From Marsupella aquatica (Eukaryota; Marchantiophyta): a stretch of 64,000 nt of DNA. The notes beneath the pieces are model-generated. The model saw only the letters and a program-made list of their open reading frames with translations. It did not search any database and was not told where the DNA came from. Numbering within the stretch: the stretch's first letter is position 1; every line of letters begins with the position of its first letter. The stretch is from assembly GCA_973895155.1 (NCBI GenBank), contig OZ316899.1:12276001-12340000 (forward strand), in the 5' to 3' direction. A program made the translations under genes and the position numbers. This document shows, piece by piece, positions 20,703 to 31,576 of this stretch.

Positions 20703-21367
20703 TTGTTAATCTCAATCGAGATGTCCGGCGCTCCTAGGTCCTCGCATATCATGTTGCAGTCCGCGATCCCAACTTGGGGTAGTCGTCTCCGTCGCCGACC
20801 CGTGAGCAACTCCCTCAATTGCTGTCGGTACTATGGATTGTTCTGCAGTGTTGCCCTACCGTTGTTGTAACCGGGCAACTCTTCACGTCTTCCTTAATAT
20901 CGTAGTCGTCCTTCTTCTCCTCCTTCAGCTGCTGCTGGGCTTCCGGATTTTCTTGCTCCTGTCATTGGGCGGCCTTGGCTGCTTTGATGTCCTTATCGAT
21001 TGCTTTCTGGTATTCCCGTGCCTCGTAGGCCTCCAACTGTTTCTTTACCAATTCTTTGATGCGGGGATAAAATAGCTTTGGGTCGCCCCAACGCTAGTCA
21101 TCATCCTTTTCTGGGGGTATATCTATCGCTGGCTGCACCAGCGTAGTATCTTGCTTTTTTCCGGCATTTCTCCTCCTATTTCTCTTTCTTCCGCTCGGCT
21201 CTTGTTGACACGCGATAGCATTTGGCCTCATCCGAGGGATTAGGGTGCTCCGCCACATCTACCAAATTCACCCACTTGGTGTTGTCATCTTGCCATTCCA
21301 CAACAATCATTTGGATGACTGCATCACTCGGGGCCGGTCCGCCTTGGGCTGGTCTAGCTACGTTTGT
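20703..21367 (-). pseudogene. gypsy2 gag-protease linker (decayed)
   Basis: Between the zinc knuckles and the protease, the minus strand holds broken hydrophilic coding (LFYPRIKELVKKQLEAYEAREY, then AIDKDIKAAKAA) rich in Lys and Glu, with several stops. It looks like a helical linker of the polyprotein; no separate gene is seen. Confidence 0.4.
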
Positions 21368-22158
21368 TCAAGCGGCTATTACCAGTGGACAGTTAGCTAT
21401 GGAATGAGCTTCAATTTTGCAAACTTGGCATAGTGGGGTGCCTCGGCCATCTCCCTGCCGTCTTGGTTTGGTGCATTCCCTTGCAAAGTGGCCTGGCTTC
21501 TCACAGTTGTAACAAACCGGGGATCGCCAAATCCCTGGCTTAGGAGGAATGCTCGGGTTATTGGTAACCTGGAACCTCCTGCCATTGTTTGGGTAGGGGT
21601 ATGCAGTTATACCCGCTAAGTTACGCAGACCCACCGTTGAAATCTGATACACAAAATCAGGAGGGTCTTCAAAAAAATACTCCATGGACTCCGATTCAGG
21701 TCCCGAGTTGTCAACATCATCCAATTCTACCTGGTGGACTCGATTCTTCCATCTTGGGCATTCCTGCACTACATGCCCAGATTGGAAGCACTTTGAACAC
21801 CACGCATGTGCTTGCGTCTTGGGTGGCTTCTTCTTCTCCATAGGCTTTTCCGCGAGATGTACTGACAACACTTTGAGACGATCCGTGATTTAGTTAAGCT
21901 TGTCTGCTTCGGCAACCTTGGGATCGGGTATCATTTTTCAAACACGGGGTTTTATTTTCCCCTCCTTCTTAACCCGCCTCTTCTTCTTCTTGCTCTGGCT
22001 CTCGCTCTTTAAATTGCTTCCCGATGAGCTGGAAGTGGAGGATCCACTGGTCGAAGTCGAATCCGAGCTAGTTTTTGTCTCCGAACTGGATGAGGTCGAC
22101 CGATGTTTCTTCTTCTTCTTGCGCTTCTTCTTCTTCTCGTCGTCAGATTTGGAGTCAC
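21368..22158 (-). pseudogene. gypsy2 gag C-terminus with three zinc knuckles
   Basis: After a Ser/Lys-rich segment (antisense of 21950-22158), the frame has CSKCFQSGHVVQEC, CYNCEKPGHFAREC and CQVCKIEAHSIANC, three CCHC-type knuckles typical of nucleocapsid RNA binding. The third has Ala before its His. A stop at about 21890 separates the Ser/Lys part. The join to the gag N-terminus is broken by F. Confidence 0.75.
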
Positions 22159-22476
22159 TGTCACGCGATTGACATGGGTCTTAACACCAAAAATGTCACT
22201 ATGGGTGCCAAAACCATCTCCTTGTACCTGAGGATCACGAAGGGATGTTGTGAAGGCCGGTAAACACCAATTTATGCCCTTAACACCAGACTATCATAGC
22301 AAGACTCTATCACACATCACCCAAGCTCAATCCCAAGGAACCAAGGTTGGGGATCAGATCTGCGCTCATGATAGTTCTGGTGAGAAGGGGTCTTCATATC
22401 GGGCCCGTACACACAGGGCCTAGCGCTACGGTGCACATAGGTCTATACGTATGCTTACTGTCATAGGTATGTTTCT

Positions 22477-22492
22477 ATTCCGCCGCCAGAAT
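22477..22492 (-). promoter_or_regulatory. Conserved LTR near-palindrome (F copy)
   Basis: ATTCCGCCGCCAGAAT, preceded by GGTATGTTTCT as in B-type LTRs (GGTATGTTTGG). It links F to the A and B LTR families. Confidence 0.45.
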
Positions 22493-23884
22493 GTACCCAT
22501 AAACCAGTGACTCCTGACTGATTCCCGGCTTAGGGACTTCTAAGCCATTGCCCCACCACTTTGCCATTCCACTCTCAGCAATCAGAGCTATGACAGTCCT
22601 CACCCAGCCCGCTTCAATGCACCCTGTACACCTCTCAGTGGCGCTGCTAGTCCCATCATACACTCAGATTGCCTCACACACACACACATCCATGAGAGAA
22701 ATGAGGTCTGAGAGGAAAACTCAATTAAATTCAAAGATGTGCACAATAGTTCATTGAGAACACTTGATCCGAACACTAGGGCCGAATGCTGTCTCCTCCA
22801 GATTGTGACGTGCTTGCCCCGCAAGCCCCATGCTTGCCATGCAAGCTCAATCCTGAACCTGAGCCCGGCTCACTCCAGATTGCGACGGCAGATTGGACTC
22901 AAACCAATCCCGTACTTGCCTTGCAAACTCAATCCTGAACTCAACCTCCTTCACTGCACTTCATTCTTGGGGGCACATACAGATCTCACACCTCCAATTC
23001 AGAACGTCAAGTTACGCATGCATAGTTGACTCGACTTCAAAGCTGGTACCAGGCCTAACGACGATCTATCCCAGACTGCAATGAGGCCCGGCCTCACGCT
23101 TGCCCTGCAAGCTCAGCTCTGGCCATAAATCCCTTAGTGCTCTCTACCAGACAAAGGCCGGGACTCCCCATGGATCACGTAGCCTTGCCAGACTGAACTG
23201 TAAATGCTCCTCCTGCTGCCCCTTAATCAATATCTCAGCCTCCCTAATGTGCCCACCGCAAATCGAATTGAAATCCTCCCCACAGTTTACAATCACCAAT
23301 ACATCACCCAGCACCAAGGCTCTGTATCGGGGGAAAAGAACCCAGTTGTGCTACCCACTAGAAAGAGCCACAATCCAGCTCGCAAACCTAGCAACCCGTT
23401 GCTGTGAAGCTTGGCTGATTACTCCCTGAGTAATAGCACAACCAAGCTCTCCCCAACACGCAGCGTCCAAGTCCAACCTTGCTTGCACAGAGCTCCTCCC
23501 TGCTGCTCAGTCTAAGTGAGATCACACAACTGAAGTCCCCCCTGCCTCTACCGGAGGGCTGCTCTATATACTTTCTCATTGAGCCCAAATGGGTGGATGC
23601 TACGCTGCTGGAGCCCCAGCCCAGCCCTAACAGAGCCGCCACTATCTCTAACTACTGAACCCTAACTCGCAGCTTTATTTCTATCTCAAATTGGCTATGT
23701 ACTTTGGATTTGGCCCTCCTCCATGGTTTTCGCGAGCTTGCGCCTCCTCTCCCGATTTCTCTATTCAACCATTTGTTGCGTGGATAACAGCGTTGGAAGC
23801 GGCTTGAGCTCCTCTTTCCAACGAGGTCAATTATAGCCGATTTGGTCAAATACACAGAGAGTTATGCCCCCGCAACCGAGAGGG

Positions 23885-24260
23885 GGTACTCACTGCTGCG
23901 CTAACCCGAGTTACATAGCTAACCCGAGTTCGGCTAACCTAGCTATCCTATCTAACCCGAGTAGAGATAACCCGTGGTCTCGGGTTAGGCCGCTACCCGC
24001 TATCCGCTATCCGCTAACCTAGCCTAAGCTGAGCCCGAACCCGAGCTTACCTATGCTAACCTGAGCCCGAGTTTAGGCTAACCCGAGTTCAGTCTAACCC
24101 GGGATCAATCTAATCCGAACCCGGGTTAAGCCTAAGCTGAAGCTGTGCTGACCTGAGCTAAGCTGAAGCTGTTCTTACCTGAGCTAAGCTGAAGCCGTGC
24201 TTACCTGAGCTAAGCTGAAGCCATGCTTACCTGAGCTAAGCTGAAGCCGTGCTCACATAA
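23885..24260. repeat. CTAACCCGAG and 26-bp minisatellites inside F
   Basis: From 23885 to about 24130, degenerate 11-13 bp units around TAACCCGAGTT recur. From 24135 to 24260 there are about 4.5 copies of a 26-bp unit containing GAGCTAAGCTGAAGCC. The two arrays abut and share the GCTAA core, so one may derive from the other. Confidence 0.8.
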
Positions 24261-24602
24261 GCTAAGCCGTGGTCGAGCTTGGGTTAACCCGAAACTAAAG
24301 CCGAACCCGCTAATTCCGGCCACAAGTTAACCCGTCACACTAATCAGGCCGTATCTTCCTTAATACACCTCCGTTTCCCGAGTGTTTTATATCGATTTTA
24401 CTCGCCTTGACCAGATCTTTCCAATGCTCTTTACAGATCTGGATTTGGTGACATATTGAAAGAGATATGGTCGCCGACCACCCGCGACATAACTTTTATT
24501 TCCCTACTCTTAATGCCATGATTGCCCTTATTCTTGCCATCTTGCTAATTGTTATGCCGTATCAATAGCTACTCCTTGCATACAGCAACCTAGTTAATCA
24601 GA

Positions 24603-25133
24603 TCATAGAATAAGGACCATGACTGTGACGCCGATAACTCCATCGCCTAGATATAACTCTTGTAGCAACGCAGCTTGGAATTGTGCCCATGTAGTCTTGG
24701 GTGGCAGTGAGTTGTACCATGGATGAGCTTCTCCTCGTATCACACCGGGGAGGACAGTTAGCTTAATAGCGTCTTCCCCGTTGGCCTTAGCAGTGGCTTC
24801 AAATTCATCCAACCATTCATCCGGATTGTCCCCATGACGCCATTTGAAAGGTCGATAATGAAACCGTGACTGTTGTGATATTTGTAAGGGAGCTTGGGCA
24901 ACGCGGGCCATAGCTGGTGGGGCGGCTGCCATAGGTACCGGTGGTGGTGGTGGTGCAGCAGGGACTGGAGTAGGACCGGCTGGACCGGACCCCAAAGGTC
25001 CCGGTGGTATGTTCATTCGCCGAGGCGATTGCAAATCCTCCGAGCCTAAAGAGTTGGAGCTTGTTGTGGTTGCATTCTCTTGTTCGCTGGTCAATCTCCT
25101 CAAGTAAGCTGCTTGAGAATGAGTGACGGGCAT
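24603..25133 (-). pseudogene. gypsy2 gag N-terminal part
   Basis: The frame starts MPVTHSQAAYLRRL, passes through a Pro/Ala-rich segment, and then shows FKWRHGDNPDEWLDEFEATAKA and AHPWYNSLPPKTTWAQFQAALL, the Trp-spaced pattern of the plant Retrotrans_gag domain. It is cut after LYLGDGVIG by F. The start lies about 130 bp inside the 5' LTR border, as expected for gag. Confidence 0.75.
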
Positions 25134-25235
25134 TTACTCGTACAAATGCGATGGTTAGTAACTCACTAGGGCCTGGTGTATTCTGCCCAGGTGCACCCGC
25201 ACATGTCTCCCCTCTACTACACGTAGACTGCCCCC

Positions 25236-25249
25236 TCCATCTAGCGCCA
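25236..25249 (-). other. Candidate primer binding site of gypsy2
   Basis: On the minus strand, TGGCGCTAGATGG lies about 13 bp after the end of 5' LTR A2. TGG at its start fits pairing to a tRNA CCA end. The primer tRNA was not identified, and the spacing is longer than the usual 1-5 bp. Confidence 0.35.
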
Positions 25250-25431
25250 AAAACAAAGGCTATGTCACGTTGTCAACCTAGGCCTTAAACCGGGCTTCGG
25301 CTTAGACAGGCACATTCTTTGTAAATATGAGGGTTCAGACAGGGAGGGAAGCCCGGAATGCACCTAACTCACGTAAACTAGCGCTAAGTGTGACTACTAT
25401 TATTTACAGACACCTCCTAGGTATGGTTTGT

Positions 25432-25447
25432 GTTCCGCCGCCGGAAC
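25432..25447 (-). promoter_or_regulatory. Conserved LTR near-palindrome (A2 copy)
   Basis: GTTCCGCCGCCGGAAC, 16 bp, almost self-complementary around its centre. About 170 bp from the LTR 3' end. Confidence 0.55.
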
Positions 25448-26147
25448 GTACCTTAGTCGATAGCAAGATTGACCCCGACTTACGGGCTTTTAAGCCTTTG
25501 TGCTGTCCGCCTTCAATCCGGATTCGATGATACGGTCACTCAACCCGGGCTCGCAACCACTTACCCACAAGCTGCACCCCGTGCATGGCTCAGGTAGTGC
25601 GTTTGGCCAAGCGTTGGCACCCATACACAAGATTCACACATATGCAAGCATACAATCTCGATTTACACGAAGGAAATGGGAAAGGATTTTACTACATAGG
25701 GGACATACACGTACACTTAGTTGACCCAAAATCTCTTGAATGAATAGGTCCAAGGCCGAGGGTGTACACTATAACGGAGCCCGGCTCCGCACTCGCCCAG
25801 CAAGCTTAGTCCTACCCCCTCCCCTTGGTACTCTTTCACTCGCAAAGGTTGGGACCCCCCGCACATACCGCGGATGCCCCCCTGTGAGACTAACAAACCC
25901 CCCCTCGCCTCTACCAAGGGGTGCACTAAATACTAAGAGCCGAGGACCGGAGTGGCCTCGTGCCCGAAGATTCGCTAACTAACATCCTAACTAAGCTGGC
26001 TGTCAGGCCGAAAAATGACTTGTCTTATAAGAAGATCCTAATCTACGCATGCTGGACAGCATGGCAGTGCCGCTCTAACCAGGGCAGGCTCTTGTCCCTA
26101 TAGCCTATTTTAGCTATTCCTAACTCTATTTTAATCCTACTCTGCCG

Positions 26148-28700
26148 CTAATGCCTGGCACACTTGCCAGAGCCGCCTGAGTGGGAGCGACTATCCCGCT
26201 GCCTCCTGAGCCTGTCGGCATCCTGCTTGAGTAGCTGGACCTGGTCCAGTAGAGATTCGTTCTCCCGCTTTGCCATGTCCGCCTCTTCCGCGGCCTCTTG
26301 GCATGCCTCCTCCAGTTGCTGGGCGTCTCTCATCAGCTTATCCACCAATTGGGCCTGCTTTGTGGCTTCTCCTTGAAGCCATGCCACCTCTGTCTTCAAG
26401 GTGTCAATCTTGGCTGTGTCCCGCGTCCTCCAGATCCTTTTGCCAAATGACGGTTTGTCCCTTCAAACCATCGATCTTGGTCCGGAGCCGTGCAATCTTG
26501 GCGTCCTTTCCAAGCCCGACCTGTTTTGCTAAAGCTGCCCGGGCCTTGGCCTTGGCAACCTGGTCCTCCGTGGCCGTTACCTGAGGCCGCAGTTGCTGGA
26601 GTTTAGCCTCCAGGGTTGCCACTTTGTCCTTCAGGTAGGCAGACTCAACCCGGTATTGCTCTATTCTCTGCGCATGTCCTGCTTTTACAGCCGCAACCAA
26701 CTCCTGGTTGAAGAAGTAGGCCACCTTCCGGGCTATGTATTCCCCGGTGTCCTATGAGATCTGTTGAGAGAAATCTCCCAACAACCCGTTCAGAAACATG
26801 CCCGACGCAAAGAGTTCCGGATGGTCTAGACTATGTCCATCTGGATTTGGGCACGGGCAGAATCCAACCCGTGCGGGAGTAGGAGTGGAAACATCCAGCC
26901 CTTGAGGTAAGTCGGTCAAAGGGGCAGTTCTCTTCCACAACCGTGGGGGGTGGCGGAATCTCCTCGGCTACTATGGTATCTGGTTCGGGTATGGCTTCAT
27001 CCAGCCCGGCTTCAATTGCATTGACCCGATTGATCGCGTCTAAGGTCGCAATGACGTCCATGGGTATGCTTGGTGGGGCGGCAACGGTGGGTTGCGGGGC
27101 CGGGGTAGCAGGGCTTGCAGTTGCCAGACTTTGGGCCTCAGGCTGCGGTCGCCTCACCTGGGCTGGAAACACCCACTTTGACGGGGTTAGCTTGGGCTCA
27201 TTGATACGTGGGAGGCTGCGGCGGTCAAAACGAGCGTACCACTCAATGATGATTTTGATGTGGCTAGCAAAGTATGCCTTTCCGTCAAGGTATAAAGTCT
27301 TTGTTCTCCGCTCCATCTCCTCGTGGAACTTCTTGACGAAGAAGGATGCCCACTTCCTGGGCTGATAGTTCTCCACCTGGATGACCTGGGCGGCCGATAT
27401 TTCGCCTCTGGGTTCCATCATGTGGAGGGCATACCGCTGGAACTCCAAGCGTTCTGCCACTTCTGGGATGAGGCACGTCATCATCAAGAATCCGTTGTCC
27501 ACTGCTCCCTCGGTTGGGAAGCTAGAAGACTGGTATTTAGCTCCCTTGCCCCCAGGAGCTCGCAACTCTACCCGGTTTATCCCCTCGGGTAGGCCGAAAA
27601 TCATCCTCAAACGTGCCTCATTGAGACACATCACTCTCCCATGCGCTCAGGTTTGTTGACGGGCCTCGTCAAAGTTCTGAATGAACTCCGTATCCTACCC
27701 GTAGTACCTGCTTCCGTTCCAAGGGAGAGAGGCGAGGTGCTCAAACCCTTGGGTCTTCAAATAGCATGCATGCTTGGGGTGGAGGATGTTCTTGTGAACA
27801 TTGTCCCCCATGCGATGCATGGTCAGCTTGGCTACCGCAACCGTGGCCAAAGGCAACCCGGATATGGCCGTGGGTTCCTTCCTCTTCCTTCCCCGGGACT
27901 GATTTCCGGGGTGATTGGAAAAGGGGGACACTTCCCCATCCTCCCTATCTGGTGGCGGTAGTGCTACCGCCGTGAGTATTGGTGCCGGGGCCGCTAGAGT
28001 CATCGGGTTATCCCCTCGGGCTTGCTGGAGTGGTGCCGGGTTGTTTGGCGACTGTAGAGTCATACCCCGCGGCCATCGATTCAGAGGGGGATGAGCCTCC
28101 TCGTCTTCGGAGCTAATATTCACCGTATTCACCATGGATTGTACTCGGAGAGGTGGTGCGACCGGTGGTGGGGATCGGCTCGGCTGAGGCCGAGGGGGTG
28201 TGGGTGCGAGTACAGGCATGGGCCGGATGGGCCGGCACCGGTCGTTGATGGTATAGTTGCCATGAAGTTCTGCAGGTGCCGGTGGAGGTTTTCCGAAGCA
28301 AGTGTAGACGGCCTTGTCAACCGGGTAGTGTTGAACTCGCTATTGATGATAGCCTGGACCCGAGCGGGGATGTGATTGAAGTGGTGCCGCTGTAAGTTGA
28401 TCGTGCCCAGGATATTGAAGACCTCGTCCGAAAGCCAAAGTAGTGCCTCCCAGAAGCCGATATATTTGCCTCCGTCAAAGAAGTACCCTGATATCTCTTC
28501 GGGTTGATAAAGCTCGATCTGGGACGGGTAGTCAAAGTTAAGGAGATAGTGGTGGCGGCCTGCTAGGCCGATGGCTCTCTCGTATTTGCGTTCGATTTCA
28601 TATCGGCGCGGGTTGGCGTGTTTCAATGAGTCGGCCAAGTGCCCTCCGATAGATAGGAACTACATCCAAAATTGTATGGCCAAACTAGAAAGGATTGTGT
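26148..28700 (-). pseudogene. LTR-encoded A protein (copy A2, most complete)
   Basis: Four minus-strand segments, separated by a few frameshifts or stops, make up about 840 codons. In order: an N-terminal domain (HANPRRYEIERKYERA, FDGGKYIGFWEALLWLS); a Pro-rich linker with the basic patch SRGRKRKEP; a central domain (CLNEARLRMIFGLPEG, FQRYALHMMEP, WASFFVKKFHEEMERR, IIIEWYARFDRRSLP); and a C-terminal coiled coil to 26148 ending RDSRSHSGGSGKCARH. The start equivalent to ATG in A4 is ATA here. Function unknown; distinct from gypsy2 gag. Confidence 0.65.
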
Positions 28701-28806
28701 GCAATATTTAGAGGAGATAGAAGGCGACTAAGGCTGAGTGAGAGAACTGGGGTCGAAGCTAGTGTGTGAACTGAAGAACTGGTGCCCTGCAAAGGACCGG
28801 CCCCTA

Positions 28807-28815
28807 TTTTATACC
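28807..28815 (-). promoter_or_regulatory. TATA box of A-type LTR (A2)
   Basis: GGTATAAAA on the minus strand, about 110 bp before the LTR frame, in the same setting as in A1, A3 and A4. Likely core promoter of the LTR. Confidence 0.6.
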
Positions 28816-29175
28816 TTGAGAGCTCGTCGGTTGCCCGATGCCTCCTCGTTGCTTATAGGCCGAGCCTTTCACGCTTGCAGTGTACCGGCCACTCCGCCAG
28901 TCCGGGTCAGAGTGTGTTAGTGGACGCCTCCCTGAGTTTGTTATACGGACCCGGGAAGGACCCATTACACGCTCGCAACCCGAGCGTGCAAATGGCGACC
29001 CGCAGCCGGCCCGAACACGAATGCCCCTTATTGACTAATGATTTCCTACTCATAATAGCTACCTAAATATTGTTGTTACTCTAATAATTATGGCCTAAGA
29101 TACCCCTAACGCATGTGCTAAGCGCGGTTAGGCCGAATCACTCATTTCCCGCCATACCGGCGGCGTCACAGTATA

Positions 29176-29375
29176 GTAAGTTTCCAGGTAAACTTTACAC
29201 TCGATGGTTAGGACCCTTTAGGGTAAACATGAAGCTCTCCAATGGGTCTATTCACCTGGCTAACATTACAGGGGAGGTATACCCAGTTTGCATACACTAC
29301 GACCGCCTAAACAGATATTACATGGACGAAGATGAGGTTGTTTGCAAGGACGCTTCACAATTGAGTGGGGAGCTA
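29176..29375 (+). pseudogene. gypsy1 pol 3' end
   Basis: Encodes FPGKLYTRWLGPFRVNMKL, VCIHYDRLNRYYMDED and VCKDASQLSGELCDA, aligning to the C-terminus of gypsy2 integrase. The stop TAG (29385-29387) lies inside the 3' LTR. The polypurine-like AGTGGGGAGCTA ends at 29375. Confidence 0.85.
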
Positions 29376-31576
29376 TGTGATGCCTAGTCAGGAATCACTA
29401 GGCCTTGTAAAATAGTAAAGCCAGGTGGTATACACTAAAACCCTTAGCATAAGGAGGAAAAAAAAGAAAATATAAACAATTAAGGGTATCCATGGAACCT
29501 AGGCCGAGGCCGGGAGTAATAGGTGCAACGACAACTAAAGGGCACAATTAGGATTAGGGCACGCTAAGCACCGGAGGCTGCAGGTAATCAAGGACTAAAT
29601 CAATCAACGGCAGTCTGTAGGGGGGGTAAGGGAGGTTTGCCAGGAGTGACGGCTCATTCATGCACTTTGATCAAACAAATTGGAAGAAGAAGCCAACGAC
29701 TATCAGCTGCAAAGGAGAAAACGGTGGGCGGAAGCACATACCAAGCAACAACATAAGGAGGGAATGAGCAACATCAATCAAGCTGCACATTTTTGGGGAT
29801 GCCTGTTCAAACGGGCAAGTAAGTACATTGGGACCTACAAGGAGGAAGAGTCGGAAAGAGCAGCCCAAGAACAACAAAAGCTTGCTCGGCTGTGGGATTT
29901 GCAGAAGTTTGCCTTCTTAGGAGGAGAGTTCATCAAGGCGGGATTCTTGTGGATGCCTACTGCCGATGAGTTGGACAGTCTTCTAATTCAAGAGAACAAA
30001 ATCATCGGCATTGATTGCAATGGGAACATTGGGACTTGAAGGGTTGCACGGAGGCATGGACGAAAGCAACAGTGTTGGGGGAGTCGTCAAGAGCGGCCAA
30101 AATGAAAAGGAAGATGGCCATCAACAAAGGAACCACACCGGCTAAAAGGACAAGGTTGGCAACATCAAGAAGGCCGGCCAAGCAAGAAAGACATAGGCAA
30201 GAGGAAGTCGAGGAACAAGAGGTCAACCTAGTCAATGCCATTCCTACCAAAGATGACACATGGAAGGGTTGGGCAACAATAATACCGTAGGCAGTGCAGC
30301 TACATTTTGCACGAGAAGATGATGCATGCTTTACAGCCATGCAGACCAAAAAGTATCAAGGCTTCATGTCCGGATCGGGCTTGGAGACCTTTGTGAGATT
30401 GCCGTGGCTGAAGCCGGAGGTGCCGGAATCAGACTTGCTAGAATTCGTGGGATCATGGGACCACGCGTCCAGCTCAACCAAGATCTACAGGAGGGACTTC
30501 TATCTCACTCCCAAGGTGATAGTTGAAGTATTTGGCTTGCCGATGGGCAACAAGACCAAGGTAGAAACCCGGAAGAACTTGTCAGACAAGGAGTTTAGAT
30601 CGTTCCCCACGCCATCAACAAAGAATGGCTTCTTCTGAAACACCTGCACCAACTTGCACATTGGAGAAATGATTGATTTCTTGCGGGTAACAATGCACTG
30701 CAACTTGCCGAGACCAGAGATCGGCAAGGTACAAGTTTACCTGGCAGAGAGGCCAGACCCAAGCCGAGACTACAATGGGTACCTCAACCAACTGAAGAAA
30801 ATACTGAGGGAGGAACAACAAGTGATAAGCCACAGGAGCGTGTCCCGGCTTGGTTATCATATGCCGCTTTTGTGCCGGTATGCCTGGAGTCAGATCTTTG
30901 CGCCAATACTTCCCCTGCAAGCAAGGGCGCCGGAAGAGGAGTCGGAGCCGAGGCCGGCAGCAAGGAAGCCCAAACCGCTCGGCAGCCCCATGATATCGCA
31001 GATCTTTAGGCCAATGCCGGAACCCACGCCGATGCATCAACCGGCCATGCAGAACCTCTTGCAGATGATCCAAAAGGAGAAGATAGCAACGGTAGCAGAG
31101 GCACCGGCCCAGGGCATGGTTGGGGTGGGAAGCACCGGAAGACCCACCAGAGCAGATCTATTTTCCGAGGCCACAGAGAGAAGGAGGCCAGAAGATAGGC
31201 CAGGGGTGCAGACATCCCAGGGGGCCTCAAGACCGGAACCCAAAGGATAAGGGCCCAGGGTTCCTAGTCATGATGAGGAGAGAAGAAGGCGGGTGTGGGA
31301 GTTGGAGGAGAGAATCACACACCTGCACAGTACCCGGGAGGATGCCGCGTTTGGAGCTAGGCCAAGAGAGGATCCGCAGGCACCAGTACTCCAGGCCGGA
31401 AGGGAGGGCATGGAGGAATACAACGAGGATGACTTTGGCTATGGGTCAGATCATTCGGTACCAGGGGTGCGGACCTGTGGCCATTTCATTCCCACACTTC
31501 CAAGAGTGGTGCGTGGGGACCCGCAACAGCAGAGAAGCCCGGAGTCTCCCCCACCAGAGTCCCGCTGCCAAATTAC
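29376..31576 (+). mobile_element. B2: 3' LTR of gypsy1 (truncated)
   Basis: It starts TGTGATGCC immediately after gypsy1's polypurine tract, which shows that B sequences are LTRs of the gypsy1 family. It is collinear with B1 and B3 through the SPPPE segment and breaks at about 31560. After 31577 the sequence is the 3' end of another B LTR in inverse orientation. The 3' half of B2 is missing. Confidence 0.8.
29764..31576 (+). pseudogene. LTR-encoded B protein (copy B2, partial)
   Basis: MSNINQAAHFWGCLF starts the same N-terminal domain as B1. A frameshift at about 30010 leads to one frame, open to about 31580 apart from three stops (30288, 30636, 31248). It includes the SGLETFVRLPWLKPEVP, VFGLPMGNK and EMIDFLRVTMHCNLPRPEIG segments and the FGYGSDHSVPGVRTCGHFIP motif. 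The coiled coil is lost by truncation. Confidence 0.65.

Larger units (their letters stand above)
22159..24620 (-). mobile_element. F: insertion in gypsy2 gag, probable solo LTR
   Basis: About 2.46 kb separates the two halves of gag. The left end reads TGTCACGCG, resembling the outer end of A-type LTRs, and the shared LTR near-palindrome lies at 22477-22492. The right end, near CCATGACTGTGACG, does not give a clean TG...CA border or target duplication (GTCAC against GTGAC at best). It has no convincing ORF, and it holds a minisatellite. It may be the LTR of a third related family. Confidence 0.45.
15016..29170 (-). mobile_element. gypsy2: complete Ty3/gypsy element with coding LTRs
   Basis: The 14.2-kb element has LTRs A2 (5', 25263-29170) and A1 (3', 15016-17001) and a perfect GTATA target duplication (15011-15015, 29171-29175). 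The internal order on the minus strand is gag, zinc knuckles, protease, RT, RNase H and integrase. It inserted into gypsy1, disrupting that copy's pol. Its gag is interrupted by F, and pol has several stops and frameshifts. The LTRs differ in length because A1 lost about 1.9 kb. The LTR ORFs make it unusual. Confidence 0.85.
25263..29170 (-). mobile_element. A2: full-length 5' LTR of gypsy2 with its own ORF
   Basis: This 3.9-kb LTR begins TGTGACGCCGCC and ends GTTGACAACGTGACA on the minus strand, adjoining the GTATA target duplication at 29171. It contains, in transcription order, a TATA box, the A protein frame, a non-coding 3' part, and the conserved near-palindrome. Its outer parts match A1 and A4, and its whole length matches A3 once the insertions in A3 are removed. 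It is the reference copy for A-type LTRs here. Confidence 0.85.
5346..29375 (+). mobile_element. gypsy1: 5'-truncated Ty3/gypsy element in three pieces
   Basis: Internal sequence lies at 5346-8197, 14917-15015 and 29176-29375. Solo LTR X fills the first gap and gypsy2 the second. The three pieces rejoin in one protein alignment with gypsy2: the YDNRY stretch before 15015 is followed by FPGKLYTRWLGPF after 29175. The 3' end reads AGTGGGGAGCTA (polypurine tract) and then TGTGATGCC, the start of 3' LTR B2. The 5' LTR, gag and protease are absent. All coding parts have stops and frameshifts. Confidence 0.8.

Noticed and set aside
21900-22172. Ser/Leu-rich plus-strand protein at 21900-22172
   Set aside because: It is the antisense of the Lys/Ser-rich part of gypsy2 gag; the minus strand gives sensible gag sequence.
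25263-29170. A-type units as DNA transposons with TGTCACG/CGTCACA terminal inverted repeats
   Set aside because: The ends look inverted only because LTRs start TG and end CA. Two direct copies flank gypsy2 gag-pol inside a 5-bp duplication, which is LTR structure.
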